The position numbers were made by a program, and so were the translations under genes. A stretch of DNA of 16,189 nucleotides from CG-Epi1 sp964634895 (lineage in GTDB: Archaea; Thermoplasmatota; Poseidoniia; MGIII; CG-Epi1). A model generated the notes under the pieces. That model saw only the letters and a list, made by a program, of their open reading frames with translations. It ran no database searches and was not told the origin of the DNA. Every line of letters begins with the position of its first letter. Positions within the stretch are counted from its first letter, which is position 1. The DNA lies in assembly GCA_964634895.1 (NCBI GenBank), contig CAZWJS010000031.1:1-16189 (forward strand), written 5' to 3'. Positions 1 through 6,765 of the stretch are shown piece after piece.

Positions 1-156
1 GCACCATACACACAAACAGGATGGGGGGTTGTTGATCCTACAATAACTCAAATAATTATTGATGATTTGAATGGTGCCGAGCCCTTATCTGACAAAGATT
101 TTGATTGTGAATCATATATGGATTCAATAATGTTAATGAGAGAAGCGTATTGGTAG
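1..156 (+). CDS. C-terminal end of an unrecognised protein (partial)
   Basis: An open frame enters from the left edge and ends at TAG 154-156, giving 51 residues that begin APYTQTGWGVVDP and end MLMREAYW. The segment is acidic in its middle (DDLNG, SDKDFD) and has no membrane segment. I do not recognise the family; a sugar- or cofactor-dependent oxidoreductase tail is conceivable but unsupported. The frame is clean and its stop lies 2 bp from the stop of the convergent hydrolase gene, the tight end-to-end packing seen elsewhere in the window, which supports it being a real gene. Its start lies outside the window. Confidence 0.6.
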   Translation, partial: APYTQTGWGVVDPTITQIIIDDLNGAEPLSDKDFDCESYMDSIMLMREAYW

Positions 157-158
157 CT

Positions 159-872
159 TTAGACACCTAGGATGTTATCTTCAATTATCTGTTCCCAATT
201 ATCTGGTTTAGGGGGCCACCCCTCTGTCATGTACTTGTAGAATTCATCCTCATCCTTTATTTGCATTGCTTCGTTTGTTTCGATCTCGTGCCCTATAGTC
301 GAATATGTCTCCTCTGAATCTATAGCATGGGCTGCTCCAACATGGTTTGGATAGACTTTTGTTTCCTTTGGAAGTTTTTCTAATGTTCGTAAACTATTAA
401 ACAAAAGGCTGGATTTCTCTTCGGGGTTGCCACCTAAATCAATTCTACCTACATCTCCAATAAACAGACAATCTCCAGACAATAAGGTTGTGTCATCTAT
501 TAAATAACAATTATGATCAAGTGTATGTCCTGGTGTGAAAAGAACTTCAAGCTTGGTATTTCCTACTTTTAGAATGTCTTGATTTTTAGTTCCTTGAATC
601 GTTCCTTTGTATTTAGTTTGATTGCTCTTTACAATTCCTTTTGTATTGTACTTTTTTGAAAAGTAAGAGGATGCGGAAACCCTGTCTGCGTGCGTGTGTG
701 TGTCTATTACATATTTTATAATTGGATTGTTTAATTTTTCTATCTCTCTTTCAATATATTTTTCAAAATCTTGGAACGAATCTACTATTGCAGCTTCATG
801 CTTCTTTTTGCAATATATTAAGTACGATACGCATCCTGTGTCTGCTAAAATTAATTGAGAGATATGAGACAT
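159..872 (-). CDS. Metallo-beta-lactamase-fold hydrolase, ETHE1/persulfide dioxygenase-like
   Basis: The 237-residue product has the MBL-fold signature in order: HTHAD at 59-63, TPGHT with H116, SGD with D134, GDVGRID at 139-145, and a late YPNHVG histidine. The GDVGR(I/P)D stretch and the spacing resemble the glyoxalase II-like branch that includes persulfide dioxygenases (ETHE1, CstB), which oxidise glutathione or other low-molecular persulfides with a single iron. The sixth residue of the HxHxDH motif is Arg64 instead of His. In ETHE1 enzymes the iron is held by the first His, the TPGH His and the SGD Asp, all present here, so a mononuclear enzyme remains plausible. The frame is open upstream to a GTG at 929, but a TATA-like CTTATAG lies about 32 bp before ATG 872, so the shorter start is preferred. 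Substrate is not proven; a glyoxalase II-like thioesterase is the alternative. Confidence 0.82.
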   Translation of the reverse strand: MSHISQLILADTGCVSYLIYCKKKHEAAIVDSFQDFEKYIEREIEKLNNPIIKYVIDTHTHADRVSASSYFSKKYNTKGIVKSNQTKYKGTIQGTKNQDILKVGNTKLEVLFTPGHTLDHNCYLIDDTTLLSGDCLFIGDVGRIDLGGNPEEKSSLLFNSLRTLEKLPKETKVYPNHVGAAHAIDSEETYSTIGHEIETNEAMQIKDEDEFYKYMTEGWPPKPDNWEQIIEDNILGV

Positions 873-898
873 TATATATATATTAAAGAAAGAGAGAG

Positions 899-907
899 TA
901 CTATAAG
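899..907 (-). promoter_or_regulatory. TATA box for the MBL-fold hydrolase gene
   Basis: On the minus strand the sequence CTTATAGTA is centred about 31 bp upstream of ATG 872. Archaeal TATA boxes sit about 25 bp before the transcription start, so the leader would be about 5 nt. The same CTTATA core occurs before the KaiC-like operon at 11601. The box lies inside the longer possible reading frame, which argues against the upstream GTG start. Confidence 0.5.
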
Positions 908-916
908 AGACACACA

Positions 917-1014
917 CCTCTATTTCCACTGGAACTACCCATAAGTATTCGGCGGGCTATTAGCTTTTTTTAGAGATTCTCTTTAGACAATTCTTTCTCC
1001 AGTGGAAACAAAGG
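917..1014. repeat. Imperfect inverted repeat, 17-nt arms, in the divergent intergenic region
   Basis: Left arm CCTCTATTTCCACTGGA (917-933) and right arm TCCAGTGGAAACAAAGG (998-1014) are reverse complements at 15 of 17 positions, with a perfect 10-nt core TTTCCACTGG / CCAGTGGAAA. They enclose 64 bp that includes GGCGGGC and a run of seven T (964-970). No coding frame is convincing here. The layout could be a pair of regulator half-sites or the edges of a small decayed element. The rest of the 873-1101 gap shows only candidate AT-rich promoter sequence. Confidence 0.45.
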
Positions 1015-1101
1015 TCTCTGGTACCTTCTTTTTGTTAGCATGTAGAGAATATCTTTAAACAAGAAATAACTTTTTAGTATCGGCAGATACAATCCCAAAA
1101 A

Positions 1102-1745
1102 ATGCTTTTTAGAGAACATCCAAGATCCACATCTAGAGCAATGGCTGAAGATGCAAAATTGCTCCATATGCCAAAAGAAGGCGGCGCAGGAAAAACAATA
1201 GTAGTCGTAGGTGGAGGAATCAGTGGTCTTTCAACAGCTAAATACCTTTTACAAGCAGGGTACAAAATTGAGTTAATTGAAGAAATAGGGCCTAGGCCTT
1301 TAGTTGAAGAATTGAAAAAATGGGAAAAAATGGATTGTTATGTAATATTACATTCTGATTTTTCCTCTATTGGTAAAATGCCATGGGTACATCAGACATA
1401 TACTAACAAAAAAACAGGGAAATATTACATACAAACACTATAAAGCCAATAATGTCCGACATAAAAGTCGATAAAGTAATTACTTTTGTATATAATACTG
1501 AAAATTATGAAGATTTTGTCACAAATAATATAGATTCTTCTAAGATAGTTAAGATATATGAACCAAAATTACCAATATTTAGTTTAGAAAACTCAATAAA
1601 TAGGAATGATGTTTGGAGAGAAATAGATAAAAACTGTACAGATATTTATTGGACACAAGCATGCCGCTCAGGATTACAGTACCACAACAATGGTATTGTA
1701 AGCGCTAAACGTGTTGTAAGAAGTCTTCATGGGATTGGTTGGTAA
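1102..1745 (+). pseudogene. Remnant of an FAD-dependent amine-oxidase-like flavoprotein (COG2907 type)
   Basis: Two consecutive frames look like the two ends of one flavoprotein. Frame one (1102-1443) carries the dinucleotide-binding motif VVVGGGISGLSTAKYL followed by an acidic end of the second strand (IELIEE), then jumps to DCYVILHSDFS and HQTYTNKKTGKYYIQTL. The latter resembles the VVLHTD...MP...W..WNY...YdMNrLQ block found late in COG2907-type NAD/FAD-binding amine oxidases. Frame two (1452-1745, +2 shifted) continues with VITFVYN and ends YWTQACRSGLQYHNNGIVSA, matching the C-terminal FAD-contact block (G.GFHEdG..SA). About 240 residues of the family's middle are missing and one frameshift lies near 1440-1452. 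It might still express small proteins, but neither half would be an enzyme. The 30 residues before the GGG motif are longer than usual, and ATG 1141 or 1168 may be the original start. Confidence 0.68.
1289..1298. repeat. Perfect palindrome at the deletion joint of the flavoprotein remnant
   Basis: GGCCTAGGCC is a perfect 10-bp palindrome in an AT-rich stretch. It lies exactly where the N-terminal Rossmann segment stops resembling the family and the late LHSD block starts. An 8-nt direct repeat TTGAAGAA flanks it at 1277-1284 and 1304-1311. This could be the scar of an insertion and excision or chance. Confidence 0.35.
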
Positions 1746-1754
1746 AAAACAAAT

Positions 1755-1763
1755 CATTATAAT
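1755..1763 (+). promoter_or_regulatory. TATA box for the threonine aldolase gene
   Basis: CATTATAAT is centred about 25 bp before the GTG at 1784. This fits a leaderless archaeal transcript and supports the GTG as the start. No Shine-Dalgarno sequence precedes the GTG. Confidence 0.5.
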
Positions 1764-1783
1764 CACTACACTAAAGGCAACTC

Positions 1784-2809
1784 GTGATAGACCTCCGTAG
1801 TGACACAGTCACACAACCAACAGAAGGCATGCTTGACGCAATGTCGAAAGCAGTTGTTGGAGATGATGTTTTAGGCGACGATCCGACAGTAATTGAATTA
1901 CAAAATAAAGCGGCCAAAATACTTGGAAAAGAAGCAGCACTGTATGTCCCTTCAGGCACAATGTCAAATATTGTGGCCACTAGAACGCATACTTCACCAG
2001 GAGATGAAATTGTTACAGAAGCACATAGCCATGTTTATCAATATGAAGGAGGAGCTTTTGCAGCACTTTCAGGATGCTCTGTAGCAATAATCCATGCTAA
2101 AAATGGATTGATGACGCCAGAAGAAGTATCAAACTCAATTAGAAAAGCAGAAGGAAGTTTGTCTCATTATCCAAATGGAAGTTTAGTTTGTGTGGAAAAC
2201 ACTGCACAAGGAGGAGGAGGAACAGTTTATTCACAAGAGGTACTAGATAAAATTTGTAAAGTTGCAAAAGAAAAAAATTGTAAATTACATATGGATGGGG
2301 CAAGGCTGTTCAATGCAGCTGTAGCAAGCAATACAGATCCAGCAAGAATAGTTCGTGATTTTGATACAGTTTCAATATGCCTTTCGAAAGGTCTCGGTGC
2401 TCCAGTCGGTTCGGTTTTGGTTGGTAGCAAGGCAGATCTCACTCAAGCCCATAGATGGAGAAAGATGTTTGGAGGGGGTATGAGACAAGCTGGAGTGATA
2501 GCTTCAGCAGGGATATATGCTCTTGAAAATAATATCGAGAGACTAAGTGAAGATCACAAAAGAGCAAAGAAGTTTGCAGAAGCAGTTGTAGAAATGCCAA
2601 AATTTTCAATTAATATTGAAAACGTTCAATCAAATATCGTTTTTATTGGAGTTGGAAATGGGAACACTGAGATGATGATTGAAAAACTATCAAAGAGTGG
2701 AGTTGAGATTTTAGCTACAGATGATTCAACAATAAGGGCGGTCTTCCATCTCCACATAACAGATCAAGATTTGGAAAAAGCGATTGAAGCTTTTAGCCAC
2801 ATAAGGTAG
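1784..2809 (+). CDS. ltaE: L-threonine aldolase (low specificity, PLP-dependent)
   Basis: The 341-residue product is full length for the family and splits L-threonine or L-allo-threonine into glycine and acetaldehyde, a cytosolic fold-type I PLP enzyme. It opens with the diagnostic IDLRSDTVTQPT. It then shows GDDVLGDDPTV (26-36), VPSGTMSN (55-62), the ring-stacking histidine in SHVYQYEGG (H83), HMDGAR (169-174) with the PLP-nitrogen aspartate D171, and the Schiff-base lysine K202 in CLSKGLGAPVGS. GGGMRQAG supplies the substrate-carboxylate arginine. Translation starts at GTG 1784, supported by the family's normal N-terminus and a TATA box 25 bp upstream. The next gene begins 5 nt after its stop, so they are probably co-transcribed. 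All key residues are intact. Glycine production here could feed the glycyl-tRNA synthetase encoded 2.5 kb away, but that link is only suggestive. Confidence 0.95.
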   Translation: MIDLRSDTVTQPTEGMLDAMSKAVVGDDVLGDDPTVIELQNKAAKILGKEAALYVPSGTMSNIVATRTHTSPGDEIVTEAHSHVYQYEGGAFAALSGCSVAIIHAKNGLMTPEEVSNSIRKAEGSLSHYPNGSLVCVENTAQGGGGTVYSQEVLDKICKVAKEKNCKLHMDGARLFNAAVASNTDPARIVRDFDTVSICLSKGLGAPVGSVLVGSKADLTQAHRWRKMFGGGMRQAGVIASAGIYALENNIERLSEDHKRAKKFAEAVVEMPKFSINIENVQSNIVFIGVGNGNTEMMIEKLSKSGVEILATDDSTIRAVFHLHITDQDLEKAIEAFSHIR

Positions 2810-2814
2810 CTCTT

Positions 2815-3609
2815 TTGTCCGAATCTGAAAAAGTACCGTTATTTTTATCTCCAATATTAGCTATTTACAGCGCGTGCATCGTTCTTTTTCTATTAGATAC
2901 TTATTTTCTTCCAGATATTTTTTCAGGATATGGCAGTATTGAACCAGAATATAGGCCTGTAGAACAAGCCACACGTTTAGCTTATCTTTTGGTAGCGATG
3001 ATAGCTTGGATAGAGATTCAAAACAATAAAGAAGAAACAGAAGGCAACTTTTTACAAATTAGCAAAGTATTATTTTCTTTTAGTTTAATAATGATTTTTT
3101 TAGAAAATAACTGGGATCTCACTCTTCGAGAATCTATGTTTGGGCGTTTTGTCTTTGCAGCCCTACTTGGTTCTGTCCTTCTTTGGTTATCGTGGTTTAT
3201 ATTTGATTCAGATTGGCGAGTGTCAATTCTTTTTTGCACTATGTTAGGAATTTTAGCATTAAGCCAGATTGCAGATACTTTTCATGATAATAAAGGCGGT
3301 GATTTGTTAGATAATGAAGTTGCAGAAACAATAGGCACGACATTAGGATTCGAAGAGTCAAGTGAACTTCTTGCATCTTGGGTGCTTTTTCATGCGGTTT
3401 GGCTTTGGCATAACCGGAATTCAAAAGCTATTGAATTTTGGCGAACTAATCAAGCCTTTCGGCTGGTAATGGGTCTTTTGTTTCTTGGAATAGGAACGGG
3501 CTTTCAGGCGTACAAGGAATTTCATTTTATTTCCAATGAAATTTCATTTTTAGGAATTATTTTGATGATAGTAGGCGCTTTGTTAGTAAAGCAGCAATTA
3601 CCAAAATAG
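2815..3609 (+). CDS. Multi-pass membrane protein of unknown function
   Basis: The 264-residue product has seven to eight hydrophobic segments (about 12-31, 54-69, 84-97, 110-130, 136-154, 185-199, 215-232, 243-259) and no signal peptide beyond the first segment. I do not recognise the family. A loop between segments five and six is acidic: ADTFHDNKGGDLLDNEVAET is followed by EESSELL at the start of the next helix, which could be a metal or proton site. Start is TTG 2815, 5 nt after the threonine aldolase stop; no better ATG is near, so the exact start is uncertain. The last 53 bp (from 3557) overlap the end of the convergent minus-strand membrane-protein gene in antisense. The reading frame is long and has sensible membrane topology, so I regard it as real. 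Confidence 0.75.
   Translation: MSESEKVPLFLSPILAIYSACIVLFLLDTYFLPDIFSGYGSIEPEYRPVEQATRLAYLLVAMIAWIEIQNNKEETEGNFLQISKVLFSFSLIMIFLENNWDLTLRESMFGRFVFAALLGSVLLWLSWFIFDSDWRVSILFCTMLGILALSQIADTFHDNKGGDLLDNEVAETIGTTLGFEESSELLASWVLFHAVWLWHNRNSKAIEFWRTNQAFRLVMGLLFLGIGTGFQAYKEFHFISNEISFLGIILMIVGALLVKQQLPK
3518..3550. repeat. Hairpin-forming and direct repeat at a convergent gene overlap
   Basis: AATTTCATT (3518-3526) and AATGAAATT (3535-3543) are perfect 9-nt inverted arms around an 8-nt loop. The left element AATTTCATTTT (3518-3528) recurs directly at 3540-3550, ending just before the minus-strand gene's stop codon at 3557. The minus-strand transcript would form the hairpin directly after its stop. 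The plus-strand transcript forms it about 65 nt before its stop, within coding sequence. A role in 3'-end formation is possible; low GC makes the stem weak. Confidence 0.35.
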
Positions 3610-4768
3610 GAATTAAAATACTTAAAAATGTTATACCAATAAGAATCCAAAAAATTACTAAAAGTAAACCAACAAACAACAATAAAGAAACATCCCGCAG
3701 AGTCATATCATAATTATCAACCCCCAGTCCGAACTGTTTCAAATCTCCAGAAAAATGAAGAGAAATTAACGCAGAAAAAGAAAGTATGATGACAAACTCA
3801 TCCATGTACACATTTCGCAATCCTTCAAAAATAGATGTAAATAAAAGCATAACTGCTGCAAATCGATTCCAAGTTTGTATATTCCTCTCATCATTTATTA
3901 GAAAATAGTAGAGAGTTGACAATGCACAAATAGATAATGGTACACTTATAAAATATATTAAAAGTATATTACTATCATGCCCCCCCGTAAACAATAAAAC
4001 AGTAACAAAGAGTAGAAAGAGAGAGTACAACACACCCAAACCATTCATTTTATTTTCATCATTCACTTTGTTTTCATCATAATTATTAATCCACGCCCAG
4101 ACCAGTTTCAAATCTCCAGAAACAATAAGAGGAATAAGCATAAAGGCAAAGTTCATGGGCCCACCACCTGTGATAAATATAATTGATAGTAAAAACGCAA
4201 TAGTAGTTATTCTACAAGAGTACTTTAACCATCGTTTATTTTCTATTAGAAATCCATAAAGTGAAGACAAACCCGTCAAGGAAAAAATAGCACCTAAAAG
4301 AATATGCCCAAAACTTGAAAAAATCTCAAAATTGCTTGACCAACGCCTCACGCCCCCTTGGTTGCATGTTTTAGCAGAAGCAAATAATCCTATCTCATGG
4401 CAGATTTCTGAATATATGATTAAAATACCATAAAGAGTTACTAAAGAGGAATACAATGCATAGAGAAAAATAACACCATAAACTTTCGTAAAAAAAGGCA
4501 ATCGGCCTTTCAGAACTTCACTTTCTACCTTTTCCTCAATAAAATCTACATCCTCTTCAATTTTACTAGAATTAATCTTCTTACTCACCTTTTTTTGATT
4601 ATACGAATCTATATTTTTACCAGTTAATGATAAAGGATCTTCTGAAAGTTTAGCCACCTTAGCTCGAAATTTTGGACCAGCTAACAAAATAGTTAATGAA
4701 ACTAGAACTACGGCGCCGACAATTATCCAAAAAAATAATTCTAAAGTGTAGTTCCAAGAAAGAAACAT
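3557..4768 (-). CDS. Membrane protein made of two diverged repeats, possibly DoxX-derived
   Basis: The 403-residue product has one N-terminal membrane helix (about 9-30), a charged lysine/glutamate-rich cytosolic linker (about 32-90), then about eight to nine further helices. The membrane part is an internal duplication. Unit one runs from SSLYGFLIE (168) through SGDLK (217-221) to NNYD (228-231); unit two from STLYYFLIN (284) through SGDLK (340-344) to DNYD (351-354). The upstream DoxX-like protein ends with a similar FSGDLQK, and its LTG...R...FL.xI segment aligns with unit one, so this gene may be a fused pair of DoxX-like units. ATG 4768 overlaps the DoxX stop by 1 nt (TAATG), implying coupled translation. 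It is the last gene of the minus-strand operon and ends inside the convergent plus-strand gene. No catalytic residues are evident and no function is assigned. Confidence 0.78.
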   Translation of the reverse strand: MFLSWNYTLELFFWIIVGAVVLVSLTILLAGPKFRAKVAKLSEDPLSLTGKNIDSYNQKKVSKKINSSKIEEDVDFIEEKVESEVLKGRLPFFTKVYGVIFLYALYSSLVTLYGILIIYSEICHEIGLFASAKTCNQGGVRRWSSNFEIFSSFGHILLGAIFSLTGLSSLYGFLIENKRWLKYSCRITTIAFLLSIIFITGGGPMNFAFMLIPLIVSGDLKLVWAWINNYDENKVNDENKMNGLGVLYSLFLLFVTVLLFTGGHDSNILLIYFISVPLSICALSTLYYFLINDERNIQTWNRFAAVMLLFTSIFEGLRNVYMDEFVIILSFSALISLHFSGDLKQFGLGVDNYDMTLRDVSLLLFVGLLLVIFWILIGITFLSILIPILVIAALLTKRLLSSK

Positions 4769-5163
4769 TAATTCCTCTTAATTTTCTGCAAATCCCCGGA
4801 GAATCCTAACGCGGCAATAATTAACAGAAATTGAACAGACAACCTAACCAAATGCCCTTGCATAGTCAATCTTGTTCCATTGTATGGAATATCATTCATC
4901 CACATATTGAGATTTGCAGGATATATTGCAATTAAAAAAAGAGCCATTAGTCTCCCAGTAATTTCTCTTGTCTCAGGATAAATAATCCCTAACCCTCCTA
5001 CAATCTCCATAACTCCTGTTAAGTAAACTAGAAATAGAGGAAATGGCAGATATGCAGGAACAATTTCAACAAACTTTTGCGGTTCCCTAAAATGCTCAAT
5101 ACCAATAAGAATGAAAGGAACTCCATAAATCAGAGCTAAAATATGGATAAGAGTAGCTGACAT
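4768..5163 (-). CDS. DoxX-like membrane protein
   Basis: The 131-residue product has four membrane helices. It has the features of the small DoxX/COG4270-type family: FILIGIEHFREPQKFVEIVPAYLP at 17-40, then VYLTGVMEIVGGLGII at 46-61, YPETRE, a third helix ending AIYPANLNMW, and VRLSVQFLLI near the end. Members sit in the cytoplasmic membrane; some accompany thiosulfate:quinone oxidation or redox stress systems, but most have no defined reaction, and nothing here identifies a substrate. Start ATG 5163 overlaps the stop of the glycyl-tRNA synthetase gene by 1 nt, and its stop overlaps the next start by 1 nt. The closing FSGDLQK recurs twice as SGDLK in the downstream gene product. Confidence 0.85.
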   Translation of the reverse strand: MSATLIHILALIYGVPFILIGIEHFREPQKFVEIVPAYLPFPLFLVYLTGVMEIVGGLGIIYPETREITGRLMALFLIAIYPANLNMWMNDIPYNGTRLTMQGHLVRLSVQFLLIIAALGFSGDLQKIKRN

Positions 5164-6764
5164 TATCGCCTGACTTTGTTTAATGCATCTTCAATAGAGA
5201 GGCGTTTTTGGTCTTTAGAGTCTCTTTCTCTCAGAGTTACAGTCCCATCTTCTAAAGTTTGATGATCAACAGTCATTGAGAAGAAAATACCAATTTCATC
5301 TGCTCTAGCATATCTTCTACCAATAGATCCAGCTTCATCATAGTACGCATCTACTCCAACATCATTTGCAGACTTCATTATTTCATGAGCTTTATCATCT
5401 AATCCATCTTTTGTCATTAAAGGAGCAACTAACAAATCATATGGAGAGGTTTCTTGGGGAAGTGAAATCCATTCCCTTTCGCCATCACTTTTCCATGAAC
5501 TTTCTAACAAACAATAGAGGATTCGATCCAAACCGAATGCCGGTTCTACAACATTTGGATAGACCATTTCACTTCTCCTCTCGGTTTTTTGAGTCATGTA
5601 TTCAGAGTTTAATTCTACACTTTTTCCATTAACATCTACAGAAATCCCAGGCTTAATCTCGGTATCTTTAATTGCATCTAAGATAATTTTTGCATCACCT
5701 TTGAACTCCCTTCCTAATTTACCAACATCAAGTACCCAAACCTCAGTTTCTTTTTCAGTCCCAGGTATAGCAACTCTGAACTCTTTCGAGGATGCATTTC
5801 CATGGGCTGAAAGATCATAATTGCCTCTATGGGCTACACCAACAACTTCAACCCAACCCAAAGAAGTATCAACTTCTCCATCCCAACAATCACTAGAATA
5901 GTGCGCCATTTCATTTGAACTATGCTGGCGGAATCTCAATTTGTTATCTGGTACTCCGATAGCAGCGAAGAACAGCTGAGCTCTAGCTAAGTGACAAGCA
6001 ACTAGTGATGAATTAATGGTGCCGTTATTATGGGCTTCACCTACGCTGCATGTAATTTCCTTACCTGCAGAATTAAGGAGAGTGATTGTAACTTGTCTTA
6101 AATCATCTGAAAGTTGAGGTTCATTGTCAGGTAAAAAGAAATGTTCTATTTCCATTGCAGTAAATTCTCTCATCCTTAATGGCCCTTGCCGCGCAGAGAT
6201 TTCATTTCTAAACGATCTACCTATTTGGGCAGCTGCAAAGGGCAATTTCCCTCTATTTTGTCTTAAGAGCCAAGGAAATGCAAGGAAGATACTTTGGGCC
6301 GTTTCTGGCCTTAGATAACCTGGCAATCCCTTTCCAGCTCCAACCCTAGTTGAAAACATGAGATTAAATGCCGTCATTTCAGACAATCCAGATCCACAAT
6401 TAGGACATGTAGTTCCAGATAGTGCATTTGCTAATTCATCTCTTGCCATTTCTTCACCATCCTCAATCAAATGATCTGCACGGAACTGTTTACCACAATC
6501 ATCACAATTCACTAGAGGGTCATCGAATTCACCCAAATGACCAGAGGCTTTGAATAATACTTCAGGTCCAATTAACGCACCATCCAATTCCAAACATCCC
6601 GCATCGATAACGTAGAGTTTTCTCCAAACTTCAAGAATTCTTCTTCTCAGTTTAACTCCTACTGGACCATAATCAATGAAACCAGCTAAACCACCATAAG
6701 CTCCGAAAGCAGGTTGGAAAAGCCCTCTATGGGTTGCGAGTGCTATGATCTTTTGGAAATCCAC
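5163..6764 (-). CDS. glyS: Glycyl-tRNA synthetase, archaeal/eukaryotic alpha2 type
   Basis: This class IIa enzyme charges tRNA-Gly with glycine in the cytosol. The 533-residue product has the GLFQPAFGAYGGLAGFIDYGP opening (14-34, motif 1 region), a zinc-binding insert with C87-x2-C90 and C120-x2-C123, LRPETAQSIF (151-160), motif 2 starting FRNEISARQGPLR at 185, and motif 3 EPAFGLDR (407-414). The C-terminal anticodon-binding domain ends GSIGRRYARADEIG and VTLRERDS. The frame extends to a GTG at 6785 that overlaps the upstream gene by 20 nt, but GTG 6764 sits 1 nt after that gene's stop and has GGAG 8 nt before it, so 6764 is preferred. Everything needed for activity is visible. Single-subunit type and the insert fit an archaeon, not a typical alpha2beta2 bacterial enzyme. 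It is co-transcribed with the nucleotide-metabolism genes upstream. Confidence 0.96.
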   Translation of the reverse strand: MDFQKIIALATHRGLFQPAFGAYGGLAGFIDYGPVGVKLRRRILEVWRKLYVIDAGCLELDGALIGPEVLFKASGHLGEFDDPLVNCDDCGKQFRADHLIEDGEEMARDELANALSGTTCPNCGSGLSEMTAFNLMFSTRVGAGKGLPGYLRPETAQSIFLAFPWLLRQNRGKLPFAAAQIGRSFRNEISARQGPLRMREFTAMEIEHFFLPDNEPQLSDDLRQVTITLLNSAGKEITCSVGEAHNNGTINSSLVACHLARAQLFFAAIGVPDNKLRFRQHSSNEMAHYSSDCWDGEVDTSLGWVEVVGVAHRGNYDLSAHGNASSKEFRVAIPGTEKETEVWVLDVGKLGREFKGDAKIILDAIKDTEIKPGISVDVNGKSVELNSEYMTQKTERRSEMVYPNVVEPAFGLDRILYCLLESSWKSDGEREWISLPQETSPYDLLVAPLMTKDGLDDKAHEIMKSANDVGVDAYYDEAGSIGRRYARADEIGIFFSMTVDHQTLEDGTVTLRERDSKDQKRLSIEDALNKVRR

Positions 6765-6765
6765 G

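Noticed and set aside
688..706. GTGTGTGTG-like simple repeat
   Set aside because: It encodes the conserved DTHTHAD metal motif of the hydrolase, so coding constraint explains it.
886..920. AG/AC-rich tract as a microsatellite
   Set aside because: It is short and irregular and contains the hydrolase promoter; no array structure is present.
951..957. GCCCGCC motif near gene ends and starts (also at 11628-11634 and 15947-15953)
   Set aside because: It stands out in AT-rich DNA and three copies are at gene borders, but a fourth lies within the KaiC-like coding region (near 11029), positions relative to promoters differ, and no consistent context is seen.
970..1265. Two minus-strand open frames (63-65 codons) across the intergenic region and the start of the flavoprotein remnant
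   Set aside because: They are antisense to the recognisable FAD-binding motif or lie in AT-rich intergenic DNA, have no family resemblance and have no promoter or ribosome site.
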